DNA from: Sphingomonas sp. SORGH_AS_0950
Lineage (GTDB): Bacteria > Pseudomonadota > Alphaproteobacteria > Sphingomonadales > Sphingomonadaceae
Assembly: GCF_030818415.1 (NCBI RefSeq)
Contig: NZ_JAUTAE010000001.1
Coordinates: forward strand, 3,932,001-3,996,000
Reading direction: 5' to 3'
Length of the DNA: 64,000 bases
The position numbers and the translations under genes were made by a program. A model generated the notes under the pieces. It made no database searches. It saw only the letters and a program-made list of their open reading frames with translations, and was not told where the DNA came from. This document shows positions 17,601 to 24,755 of the stretch, in pieces. The first letter of the stretch is position 1. The number at the start of each line of letters is the position of its first letter.

Positions 17601-18055
17601 GTCTGGGGGCGAGCGGCAGCTATACCTATATCGACAGCTCGGGCCTGCCCAACTCGTTCCTGAACGGCGGTGCTCCGGCGAACAATTCGAACATCAAGCC
17701 GGGCAATATTCCGCTGGAGGGGCTGTCGCGGCATACGGTCAACGCCGCGCTCTTCTATGAAAAGGGTCCGGTGTCGCTGCGGGCGGCGTATAACTGGCGT
17801 TCGAAATATCTGCTGACCCCGGCGGACGTGATCTTTCCCTATACCTCCATCTATCAGGATGCAGGCGGGCAGCTCGACGCGTCGGCGTTCATCAACCTGA
17901 ACAAATATCTGAAGATCGGCGTGCAGGGCGTGAACCTGGCCAATCAGGTCATCAAGACCGAGCAGGCCTATATCAGCGGTTCGACCGCCACGGCGCCGCG
18001 CTCGTACATCGTCAACGACCGCCGCTTCACCTTCGCGCTTCGCGGCACCTTCTGA
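14606..18055 (+). CDS. TonB-dependent receptor, large carbohydrate-type
   Basis: An 1149-residue receptor with signal peptide (about 1-38, MRSFAPL...LSAPAFAQ), a low-complexity Ala/Gly/Ser/Thr linker (39-90), the TonB-box-like VVVTGIR (95-101), a plug with IKRNSDTVVDAITASDIGALPDRSVTEALQRVPG-type sequence and a barrel ending in LRGTF. Long sphingomonad receptors of this class import plant-derived oligosaccharides. ATG 14606 is preferred over ATG 14597 because the G7 ribosome-binding run touches the first ATG but is 9 bases from the second. It is divergent from the three-halogenase operon across a shared control region and ends at a strong terminator, so it is probably monocistronic. Confidence 0.9.
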   Translation: MRSFAPLTSNTNRFSRLLFGASAGALCIASLSAPAFAQAADPQAAAGADQSTSSPTGSVAGQGTAGSATPPTSAAVGTAGSQPAAGDELGSEKEVVVTGIRQSLANAQSIKRNSDTVVDAITASDIGALPDRSVTEALQRVPGVSISRFAAANDPDHFSVEGSGVAVRGLTFVRSEFNGRDTFSAGIGGQAINFSDVPAELLGSVEVYKNATADLIEGGLAGTVNLNTRKPFDNKGFHIGFTAEGNYGDFKKKWSPTGSLLVSNTWDTGIGRFGLLGNISYSRVRSRADSIRITNIQTRDNTLALAANSTTAQNCRNPLPGTVDQTTLPVGGTTGFACGAASTPGADGYLDPASLRYAPIGGQFATQEFDRKRDGIALAGQWQSNDERTVLTAQFLRTHTVNNTSERTFETAPDLAEYNTYPVGCLQNNLGPNNATIAQCPTGTTKNYVYDANGLFQSGYITAPGNGYRASCSGQATCWVPTGGTQQSLARGMTRDENTVTDFGVNLKTQLDDHWSVNLDGDYTRAKKTNTDLRVFGSTFADSELDLSGNLPVVIPHKPTTLQASWATPNPTLNQQSDSQYFANRNVQFWRAAMDHLEESVGREYAFKADVDYKFDEGSFFTRARFGARYADRASEVRYTTYNWGALSEVWSGSNPVSFAQQPGQTELYTFPNFFRGATNGSPSAYYYTGNMTDDYQQAAAYFQSIGNLWKSANGSTATTWSPLAQRAGVVSGTPYLPSEIQLVNQQDKNAFAQLNFATPGDLFPGVRMSGNIGVRYVLTDVTSAGSIGAPTRQQTGTTDEFEVRCAPQTTTQNGVSVTAVPTGICQLGRPAYNAIRQFSTGVTTPDTARSQYHYWLPSMNLKFGIGRDVVLRLAASKVMTRPDFANIRNFLQLGFDANGGQITATAGNPYLKPATAWQFDATVEWYFARVGQLSLDVFYKSVKDFFYQSVTTRNITSNGITQSVLVRGPSNYDGTGKIKGFEAAYQQTFDFLPGLLGGLGASGSYTYIDSSGLPNSFLNGGAPANNSNIKPGNIPLEGLSRHTVNAALFYEKGPVSLRAAYNWRSKYLLTPADVIFPYTSIYQDAGGQLDASAFINLNKYLKIGVQGVNLANQVIKTEQAYISGSTATAPRSYIVNDRRFTFALRGTF

Positions 18056-18110
18056 TCGGCAAGGTTCGGCCGGGGCCTTCGGGCTCCGGCCGGAGCGTTA
18101 CGTGACGTGC

Positions 18111-18149
18111 GACCGCCCGTTTCCCGTGGGGAGGCGGGCGGTCCTTTTT
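18111..18149 (+). terminator. Rho-independent terminator after the second TBDR
   Basis: GACCGCCCG (18111-18119) pairs perfectly with CGGGCGGTC (18135-18143), followed by CTTTTT. Confidence 0.9.
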
Positions 18150-18185
18150 GAATGGCGGAGGGATTCCCGCCCCCCGTTCAGCCCA

Positions 18186-18761
18186 TCAGTTATGCGGCAA
18201 TTTCGACCGATCGAAGCCCGGCCCCAGATCGAGCAGGAAGGCCGGTCCGACCTCGATCACCTGCTTGGCGCCCGCCAGCTGGACCGAGATATTGGCCTTG
18301 CCCGCGGCATAGGCCTGGTTCGCGACGCCGGTGACATAATAGCGTTTCCAGGTCGATCCGACCCGAACCGGCTCGGTCGCGATCGGGGTGTAAGGCGGCT
18401 CCGATCCGCCCATCCCCACCGGGATCGTCACCGGCGCGGCGTCGGTCGCATCGGGCGCGCGCAGGAAGACCATGACCAGCATCGTGTCGCCTGCCGCGAT
18501 CGGCTTGACCGTCGGATAGGTGACGCCGCTGTCCCAGGGATTGGCCCCGGCGCGTGCGACCTTGATCTGGACCGCGGCCCCGCCGGGAACCTCGGCGGCG
18601 GCTACCTGCCTGGCGGTCTGGTTGGGGCCATAGGGATTCCACCCAATGCCCGGTGCGTTGACCGCCTTGTCGAAGATGCTGGGCTGCGCGGCGGCGCTAG
18701 GTGCGGCCTGTCCCGGCGCGGCGGGCAGCGTGGCCAACAGCATGGCAATAAGTCCGATCAT
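18186..18761 (-). CDS. Small secreted protein with CBM4/9-like beta-sandwich
   Basis: A 191-residue protein with a signal peptide (MIGLIAMLLATLPAAPGQA) and a single beta-rich domain (about 25-185). The pattern of a folded beta-sandwich with motifs such as YGPNQTARQVAAAEVPGG, WKRYYVTGVAN and VEVGPAFLLDLG is like the carbohydrate-binding modules attached to xylanases and glucanases, but here it stands alone. ATG 18761 is chosen because GGGGAG lies 7 bases upstream; the ATG at 18776 has no such site. It follows the GH31 gene by about 100 bases on the same strand and may serve as a periplasmic glycan-binding helper. No catalytic residues are recognisable and the family assignment is by resemblance only. 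Confidence 0.65.
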   Translation of the reverse strand: MIGLIAMLLATLPAAPGQAAPSAAAQPSIFDKAVNAPGIGWNPYGPNQTARQVAAAEVPGGAAVQIKVARAGANPWDSGVTYPTVKPIAAGDTMLVMVFLRAPDATDAAPVTIPVGMGGSEPPYTPIATEPVRVGSTWKRYYVTGVANQAYAAGKANISVQLAGAKQVIEVGPAFLLDLGPGFDRSKLPHN

Positions 18762-18816
18762 GCTCCTTCTCCCCATTTTGGAACGGCCGGTCGTTCCGGT
18801 CCGTCGCCAAAATCGT

Positions 18817-18863
18817 ATCGCGCCCGGTCCGTTTTCCTCAAGGGGAAACTCGCCGGGCGCGAT
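18817..18863 (-). terminator. Hairpin downstream of the GH31 gene
   Basis: ATCGCGCCCGG (18817-18827) and CCGGGCGCGAT (18853-18863) form an 11-base perfect stem just after the GH31 stop. Read on the minus strand the stem is followed by ACGATTTT, a short U-tract. Partial termination before the small secreted protein gene is likely. A GGAACG/CGTTCC dyad (18780-18797) lies nearer that gene. Confidence 0.55.
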
Positions 18864-18866
18864 CGC

Positions 18867-21236
18867 TTACTGGCCGACGATCCTGACCAGCGGCGCCAGT
18901 GTCTGGCCGGTCGGCAGGCGGCCCCCGGCGCTCAGCTGGCGGGTGGCGTCGTTCCAGCGCAGCGTGGCGCTGCGCCCGCCGCCGGTGCGATAAGCATTGG
19001 TGGTGCCGTCATCGTCATAAAGGGTGAAACTGGCATCGCGGCCGGGATAGACGCGGATGCTCTCCAGGGCTTGCGCGGTCGCGGTGCTGGGCACCTGGAC
19101 GCCCATCGGCACGATCGACCCCGCCCGCACGAACAGCGGGATATGATCGATCGGCGCCGCCGCCTCGATCCACTGGCCGCCCGTATAGCGCTTGTCGGTC
19201 CACCAGTCATACCAGTCGGCACCGCCCGGCAGATAGACGCGGCGCGCCGTCTGCCCCTGTTCGGTGACGGGCGCGACCAGGAAGGCGGGGCCGAACATAT
19301 ATTCGTCGCCCAGCGTCTTCACGACCGGATCATTGGGAAAGTCCATGAACAGCGCGCGCATGAACGGCGCGCCGCTCTGGTTCGTCTGCCGCCCCAGCGC
19401 ATAGATATAGGGCATCAGCGCATAACGAAGCCGCAGGCTGCTCGCCAGGATCGGTTCGGCCGCCTTGCCATAGTCCCACAGGGCGGTGCCCGGCCGCTGG
19501 CCATGGATGCGCAGCGTCGGGGTGAAGGCGTTATACTGGAACCAGCGGACGAACAGCTCGGGATAATCGCGATAGGACGGCGCCATCGCGGTTGCACCCG
19601 CCGGATCGACCAGCACCGGGGCCTGCGCCTCCGGCCCGTTCGGCCATTGCCAGCCGCCCGTGTCGCTCGACCAATAGGCGATGCCGCTGGCGGTCATGCC
19701 GAGCCCGGCGGGCACCTGCCGCTTCAGCGCCTCCCAGTTGGACTGGACGTCGGACGACCAGAACAGGCAGCCATTGGCCTGCGTCCCCAGATAGGCGGCA
19801 CGGCACAGGATGACGTTGCGCATGGTCGGCCGGTCGCGCGCCGACCCGTCCGCGACGCTGGCGGTGTGGAGCAGCGGATAGACGTTGCGATAGCGGTCGC
19901 CCGAGCCGATCGCGAAGAAATGCCCCTCGGGCACCAGATCGGGTTCGGTCTCGTCCAGCCAGGCATAGTCGAAGTCGTTCGAGAAGATATTGTCGCGGAT
20001 CTTGCCCCAGAACCACTCGCGCGCCTCCGGATTGGTGCTGTCGATCAGCGCGCCCGCCCGGTCGGAACGGATGGGCAGGCCGTCAACCGGCTTGCCGTCC
20101 TTGTCCTTCATCAGCCAGCCCTTGGCCGCCAGCGTGTCGAACCAGCGGCTCTCGCGCTCGAAACGCGGCCAGATGCTGATGATGCTGCGCATGCCCATCG
20201 ATTTCAGATGCGCGTTCATCGCCGCCGGATCGGGAAAGGCAGTGCGGTCGATGTCGAGCTGCCCCATCCGGGTCCAGTAGAACCAGTCGAGCACCATGAT
20301 GTCGAGCGGCAGGCCTCGGCTGCGATAGCCGTCGGCGATCTCGGTCAGCTGGCTCTGCGTCTCGTAACGCGCCTTGCTCTGGATCAGGCCGAACGCGGCC
20401 TTGGGCGGCAAGGGCGTCGCGCCGGTCAGGCGGGCGTAACCCGCATAGAGCTCGTCCGCCGTCTTGCCCGCGATCACGAAGAACGACACCCGCTCGCCGA
20501 CATTGGACTGGAACTTCGTCGCGTTCATCAGGCCGGGCGAGACGGTCGCGGCCGAGGGATTGTCCCACAGGATCGCATAGCCCTTGTCCGTCACCATGAA
20601 CGGCACGCAGACGGACTCGCCGCCGGGCCGGTCATAGTCGTGGCGGCAGTCGATCGTCCGGCCGCGCAGGTCGAGCACGCCGTCCTGATATTGGCCCAGC
20701 CCGTAATAATGGGTGTCGGGCGTGTCGGCGAAGTTCGCGCCGACCTTGAACGTCGCCTCGCCCGAGACGGTGTGCGGCGCCATCTCCCACCCGTTCATCC
20801 GGGTCAGCGGCTTGCCGTCGGCCCCGGCGAAGCTGATCGCGACGGGGGGCAGCGAGGGGGCGAAGTAGCGCTCCATCTGGCTGGGCGGCTTGGGCCAGGG
20901 CTGGGCGGTGACGGTGACGTTCAGCCCGGCCGAGGTGAAGATATCGCCGCTGGCATCGGTGCGATGGGTCCAGCCGGTCGCATCGCTCCGGGCGGTGATA
21001 CCATAGCCGGGCTTGGCCTCCGCCAGCGTGCGGTCCATCGCGATGGTGACGCGGACGATGCCGGGGGCATAGGGTTCGACCGAGACCTGCGCGCCGTTGC
21101 GCTCGATCGTCGCCAGCGGATCGGCGGAGAGGGCGAGCGGGGCGCTGCCGCAGAGCAGCGCGGCGGCGGCGATCAGTCGCTTCGCCATTCGTCCGCGTCG
21201 GTCGCCCGGCGCCGTGGCGCGCGCTATGCTTCGCAT
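18867..21236 (-). CDS. GH31 alpha-xylosidase
   Basis: A 789-residue GH31 enzyme with an N-terminal export signal (about 1-38, containing MAKRLIAAAALLCGSAPLALSA). The N-terminal beta-sandwich runs to about residue 270, the (beta/alpha)8 domain follows. Asp428 in DYAWLDETEPD is the nucleophile and Asp496 in WSSDVQSNW the acid/base. The signature LDIMVLDWFYWTRMGQLD fits the alpha-xylosidase branch (Xyl31/YicI-like) that removes non-reducing-end xylose from xylogluco-oligosaccharides. ATG 21236 is preferred: AAGGGG abuts the ATG at 21245 but is 9 bases from 21236. It pairs functionally with GH9 (backbone cutting) and GH1 (glucose release). Alpha-glucosidase is the alternative, but the active-site sequence favours xylosidase. 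Confidence 0.88.
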   Translation of the reverse strand: MRSIARATAPGDRRGRMAKRLIAAAALLCGSAPLALSADPLATIERNGAQVSVEPYAPGIVRVTIAMDRTLAEAKPGYGITARSDATGWTHRTDASGDIFTSAGLNVTVTAQPWPKPPSQMERYFAPSLPPVAISFAGADGKPLTRMNGWEMAPHTVSGEATFKVGANFADTPDTHYYGLGQYQDGVLDLRGRTIDCRHDYDRPGGESVCVPFMVTDKGYAILWDNPSAATVSPGLMNATKFQSNVGERVSFFVIAGKTADELYAGYARLTGATPLPPKAAFGLIQSKARYETQSQLTEIADGYRSRGLPLDIMVLDWFYWTRMGQLDIDRTAFPDPAAMNAHLKSMGMRSIISIWPRFERESRWFDTLAAKGWLMKDKDGKPVDGLPIRSDRAGALIDSTNPEAREWFWGKIRDNIFSNDFDYAWLDETEPDLVPEGHFFAIGSGDRYRNVYPLLHTASVADGSARDRPTMRNVILCRAAYLGTQANGCLFWSSDVQSNWEALKRQVPAGLGMTASGIAYWSSDTGGWQWPNGPEAQAPVLVDPAGATAMAPSYRDYPELFVRWFQYNAFTPTLRIHGQRPGTALWDYGKAAEPILASSLRLRYALMPYIYALGRQTNQSGAPFMRALFMDFPNDPVVKTLGDEYMFGPAFLVAPVTEQGQTARRVYLPGGADWYDWWTDKRYTGGQWIEAAAPIDHIPLFVRAGSIVPMGVQVPSTATAQALESIRVYPGRDASFTLYDDDGTTNAYRTGGGRSATLRWNDATRQLSAGGRLPTGQTLAPLVRIVGQ

Positions 21237-21323
21237 GATCCTCATCCCCTTTTGAAACCCGATTATGTGACCGCTAACCCCTATCGCCCCGTCATGCGGC
21301 GGGGAAGTGGTTGATTTGCCCGG

Positions 21324-23393
21324 TCAGGCCATGAACGGGTCGCTCACCGTGGCGCGGTTCGCCTGGTCCTGCCGCCCGGCCAGGCGACGGCGATAATCGG
21401 GTTGAGTCGCACGGGTCAGCATCATGTCGTACCAGCCCAGATCGGCGGCCAGCGACCAGCGATGCGCGCCGGGGGCCAGCGCCACGGTCCGCGTCTCGCC
21501 GCCGCCCGCCGTGGCGCGCACCATGCGAAGATCGGCGATCGCGGCGGGGACGGTCAGGTGCAGCATGTCCTCGGCGATCCGCCATTGCAGCGGCTGTGGC
21601 ATCGCGCCCCGTCCCGCCAGATGCCGGTGGAACCCGCCCGGTCCCAGGATCCACAAATCGTAGCGTCCCTCGCCATCGAGGTTCCAGCGATCCTCGATCC
21701 GGGTGCCGGCGTCGAGCGTATAGCGGCGCGGCACGCGGTCGAGCGCCAGCCGGTCATAGACATGGAACACCGCGCCCGCGCCCTCCGCCTGGAACCGCAG
21801 GCCAAGGCCGTCGACCCCCGCCAGTTCCTGCACCTCGAGCCGATAGGGCAGGGGGCGGGCGCGGCGGAGGCCGGGCTCCTGACGGGGCATGCCGGGCGAC
21901 AAGGGTGCCTGCGGGCTGACCTGTCCCTTGATCGCGGCCGCCCGGATCGCGTCGCCGCGCGGATCGGGCAGGCGGGGCTGGGCATCCCCAGTCGCGGCAA
22001 AGTCGAACGCGCTGGTCAGGTCGCCGCAGATCGCGCGTCGCCAGGGGGAGATATTGGGCTCGTGAAAGCCGAACCGCGTCTCCAGGAAGCGGATGACGCT
22101 GGTGTGGTCGAAGACCTGCGAGTTGACCCAGCCGCCCCGGCTCCACGGCGACACGACATACATGGGCACGCGCGGGCCCAGGCCATAGGGGCGGCCGCGA
22201 TAGGCGGGCTTGTCGACATCTGCGTCGCCGGTCGAGGGCACGTCATGATACTCGCCCGTCAGGTCGACGGTCGACCCGCCGAGCGGACGGCCATCGGCCC
22301 CGCGCGACGGCGGCGCGGGCGGCGGGACATGGTCGAAAAAGCCGTCATTCTCGTCGAACATCACGAACAGAGCGGTCCGTGCCCACACCTTCGGGTCGGC
22401 GGTCAGCGCGTCGAGCAGCTCTGCGGTATAGGCCGCCCCCTGCGCCGGGCTGGAAGGATTGGGATGTTCCGACCCGGCGGCGGTGGCGATGACATAGGAC
22501 AGCTGCGGCAGCCGCCCGGCGAGCACATCGGCCTTCAGCACGTCCAGCCCACGAGTGGTCAGCGCCCGGTCCTTCAGCGCCGGATCGCCGCGTCCATGAT
22601 GCGCTTCGCGGAACGCGGCGAAACCGACCAGCGGATTGTCGGTGAAATTGTCCGCCATGTCCTGATAGATGCGCCAGTCCACGCCCGCCGCCTGCATCCG
22701 CTCGACCGTGCTGGTCCAGCGATAAGGATTGGCCGCGCCGCCATCCTCGGCAAAGCTGTCATGCGAATTGCTGATCGCCGGGCCGCCCGCCTTGCCCGAA
22801 GGATCGTTGGTGCCGGTCCACAGGAACAGTCGGTTGGTGTTGGTCCCGGTCTGGATCGCACAGTGATAGGCGTCGCAAATGGTGAAGGCCTCGGCCAGCG
22901 CGAACTGGAAGGGGATGTCGGCGCGGGCATAATGGCCCATGGCGCGCTGCTTCTTGGCCTCGGGCCAGTGCGCCATGCGCCCTTCGTCCCAGGCGGCCTG
23001 GGCATCGGGCCAGGTGTGCGGCGTGCCCTCCATCCGCATCAGATCGAAATGGGCACGGGTGTCGAGCCGGAAGGGCGACACCAGACGCGGGCCGTCGGGG
23101 GCGGTGCGGTCCATCTGCTGCCAGACGGTGCGCGGTTCCCCGCCGGACGTGGCCGGGGCGAGCGGGATGGGGAAGCGGTCGCCAAAGCCGCGCACCCCGC
23201 GCATGGTGCCGAAATAATGATCGAAGCCGCGATTTTCCTGCATCAGGATGACGACATGCTCGACATCGCGGATCGTCCCGGTGCGCCGGTCGGGCGCGAT
23301 CGCGGCGGCGCGGGCGATCGCGGGGGGCAGGGCACCGGCTCCGGCTAGGGCGGCACCGGCGGACAGGAGTGAGCGGCGGGAGAGTGAAACCAT
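21324..23393 (-). CDS. plcN: Phosphocholine-specific phospholipase C, Tat-exported
   Basis: A 689-residue protein. The Tat signal SRRSLLSAGAALAGAGA (residues 5-21) is followed by the phosphoesterase domain: VEHVVILMQENRGFDHYFGTMRGVRGF near 44-70, the IQTGTNTNRLFLWTGTNDP region, FVMFDENDGFFDHVPPP and FDHTSVIRFLE. Two C-terminal PLC repeats (about 510-600 and 605-685) match the acinetobacter/pseudomonad PlcH/PlcN architecture. It cleaves phosphatidylcholine or sphingomyelin head groups outside the cytoplasm, scavenging phosphate and choline. Haemolytic and non-haemolytic types cannot be separated from sequence alone, so the symbol is tentative. No pho box was recognised in the upstream gap, which is filled by an inverted repeat. 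Confidence 0.88.
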   Translation of the reverse strand: MVSLSRRSLLSAGAALAGAGALPPAIARAAAIAPDRRTGTIRDVEHVVILMQENRGFDHYFGTMRGVRGFGDRFPIPLAPATSGGEPRTVWQQMDRTAPDGPRLVSPFRLDTRAHFDLMRMEGTPHTWPDAQAAWDEGRMAHWPEAKKQRAMGHYARADIPFQFALAEAFTICDAYHCAIQTGTNTNRLFLWTGTNDPSGKAGGPAISNSHDSFAEDGGAANPYRWTSTVERMQAAGVDWRIYQDMADNFTDNPLVGFAAFREAHHGRGDPALKDRALTTRGLDVLKADVLAGRLPQLSYVIATAAGSEHPNPSSPAQGAAYTAELLDALTADPKVWARTALFVMFDENDGFFDHVPPPAPPSRGADGRPLGGSTVDLTGEYHDVPSTGDADVDKPAYRGRPYGLGPRVPMYVVSPWSRGGWVNSQVFDHTSVIRFLETRFGFHEPNISPWRRAICGDLTSAFDFAATGDAQPRLPDPRGDAIRAAAIKGQVSPQAPLSPGMPRQEPGLRRARPLPYRLEVQELAGVDGLGLRFQAEGAGAVFHVYDRLALDRVPRRYTLDAGTRIEDRWNLDGEGRYDLWILGPGGFHRHLAGRGAMPQPLQWRIAEDMLHLTVPAAIADLRMVRATAGGGETRTVALAPGAHRWSLAADLGWYDMMLTRATQPDYRRRLAGRQDQANRATVSDPFMA

Positions 23394-23439
23394 GTCCCGT
23401 CATGGCGGAAATCGTTGACGTTTCCATGACGCCATTTTC

Positions 23440-23558
23440 TTCCTCCCCTGCAAGGGGAGGTGGCGCGCGCAGCGCGTCGGAGGGGTGTCCCGCTACCGAG
23501 AGGGTGACACCCCTCCGTCAGGCCTGACGGCCTGCCACCTCCCCTTGCAGGGGAGGAA
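23440..23558. repeat. Long GC-rich inverted-repeat element
   Basis: Outer arms 23440-23464 and 23534-23558 are perfect 25-base inverted repeats, each itself a hairpin (CCTCCCCTGCAAGGGGAGG type). Inside are GGAGGGGTGTC (23479-23489) pairing with GACACCCCTCC (23506-23516) and the palindrome CCGTCAGGCCTGACGG (23515-23530). It fills most of the gap between the phospholipase and porin genes. It has no coding content. It looks like a dispersed intergenic repeat (REP/MITE-like). Confidence 0.8.
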
Positions 23559-23570
23559 TGGGAGGGCGCA

Positions 23571-23589
23571 CTATATGCCGTCTATATGC
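23571..23589 (+). promoter_or_regulatory. Phased direct repeat before the porin-kdp transcript
   Basis: CTATATGC occurs at 23571-23578 and again at 23582-23589, an 11-base period (one helical turn), about 110 bases before the porin start. It could be a regulator site, possibly for KdpE, but nothing else supports this. Confidence 0.25.
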
Positions 23590-23691
23590 GAAACCGGGCA
23601 ATCGCCCTCGCATTGCTACGGCGCACGGGCCTAATTGCCCGGCCCTGGAGGTCGCCCATTTCTTCGCGGCGGCCTGTCCATAGGGGCCTAT

Positions 23692-24543
23692 ATGAAGACC
23701 ATCACCATTTGCGCCGCCACGGCGCTGTTCGTGTTTCCGGCCGCCGCATCGGCGCAGACCGCCGAGACCGCGCCGCCGCCGCCCGTGACCGTCAGCGGGT
23801 CGGCCGCGATCGTCTCCGACTATCGGCTGCGCGGCATTTCGCAGTCGGACGAGCATATGGCGGTGCAGGCCGGTATCACGGCGACCCATGAGAGCGGTGC
23901 CTATGTCGGCACCTGGGCGTCGAACCTGGCGGGGTGGGGCACCTTCGGCGGCGCGAACATGGAGCTGGACCTGATCGGCGGGTACAAGACCAGGATCAGC
24001 CCGACCGGCACGCTCGACGTCGGGCTGACCTGGTACATGTATCCGGGCGGCGCGAACAGGACCGACTATGCCGAACCCTTCGCCAAGCTGTCGGGCACGA
24101 CCGGCCCGCTCTCGCTGACTGCCGGTGTCGCCTATGCGCCCAAGCAGCAGGCGATCGGCAAATGGTATGACAACGGCGCCAGTGCTGCGGCGGGTGTCTA
24201 TGACCATCCGGGCGCCAAGAGCGACAATCTGTATCTCTGGGGCGACGGTGCGGCGGCGATCCATGGCACGCCGATCACCGCCAAGGCGCATATCGGCCAT
24301 AGCTGGGGCATGGACGGCCTCGGCCCCAACGCCACCGCGCCGACGCCGACCGGCGATTATTGGGACTGGTCGCTGGGCGCAGACACGACGTGGCGCAACC
24401 TGACGCTGGGGCTGGCCTGGGTCGACACCGACATTTCCGACCGCAAGGCCGCTTATCTGCGGCCGAGCTTCAGCAAGGGGCAGGACGGCACCGGCAATAT
24501 CGCGGGCAGCACCTTCCTGGCCACCCTCACCGCTGCCTTCTGA
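23692..24543 (+). CDS. TorF-family putative outer-membrane porin
   Basis: A 283-residue protein with a clear signal peptide (MKTITICAATALFVFPAAASAQ) and a beta-barrel starting VTVSGSAAIVSDYRLRGISQSDEHMAVQAG, the diagnostic opening of the TIGR02001/TorF family. The C-terminus ends with a terminal Phe (TAAF). ATG 23692 directly precedes the signal and has AGGGG upstream; earlier in-frame codons run into the inverted-repeat region. It is followed after 11 bases by a micro-ORF and then kdpFABC, so it appears to be the first gene of the kdp transcript. A role in K+ entry across the outer membrane is an inference from position; the family has no firmly known solute. Confidence 0.82.
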   Translation: MKTITICAATALFVFPAAASAQTAETAPPPPVTVSGSAAIVSDYRLRGISQSDEHMAVQAGITATHESGAYVGTWASNLAGWGTFGGANMELDLIGGYKTRISPTGTLDVGLTWYMYPGGANRTDYAEPFAKLSGTTGPLSLTAGVAYAPKQQAIGKWYDNGASAAAGVYDHPGAKSDNLYLWGDGAAAIHGTPITAKAHIGHSWGMDGLGPNATAPTPTGDYWDWSLGADTTWRNLTLGLAWVDTDISDRKAAYLRPSFSKGQDGTGNIAGSTFLATLTAAF

Positions 24544-24554
24544 GGAGCCGCACT

Positions 24555-24638
24555 ATGGACGATCTGATCTGGTTGCTGGTCATGGCCGGGCTGATGGCGG
24601 CGACGCTCGCCTATGCCCGCCTGTGCGACCACGCGTGA
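24555..24638 (+). CDS. 27-residue membrane micro-protein before kdpF
   Basis: MDDLIWLLVMAGLMAATLAYARLCDHA: a single hydrophobic helix (about residues 4-20) with acidic N-terminus and charged C-terminus. It lies 11 bases after the porin stop and 14 bases before kdpF, with GAGGAG upstream of its ATG. Codon positions show the same GC bias as the neighbours. It is not KdpF itself, which follows; it may be an additional small stabilising subunit of the Kdp complex. It is too short for most gene callers. Confidence 0.6.
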   Translation: MDDLIWLLVMAGLMAATLAYARLCDHA

Positions 24639-24652
24639 GGAGGGCCGGAGCC

Positions 24653-24742
24653 ATGACCCTCGACCTCTGGCTGACGGCGCTGACCGCGCTGGGCCTTCTC
24701 GTCTATCTGGTGGCGGTGCTGATCCGCCCCGAACGCTTCTGA
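24653..24742 (+). CDS. kdpF: KdpF, small subunit of the K+-transporting ATPase
   Basis: 29 residues, one transmembrane helix, ending in [12 protein letters not shown], which is the KdpF hallmark (…L-RPE-F). GGAGGG/GGAG precedes the ATG. KdpF stabilises the KdpABC complex in the inner membrane. Kdp order F-A-B-C is conserved, with kdpA starting 13 bases later. Confidence 0.88.
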   Translation: MTLDLWLTALTALGLLVYLVAVLIRPERF

Positions 24743-24755
24743 AGGAGGCGGCATC

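Noticed and set aside
18102..21314. 1070-codon plus-strand frame across the GH31 gene
   Set aside because: Same shadow effect; GH31 and the small secreted protein on the minus strand have real motifs and signal peptides.
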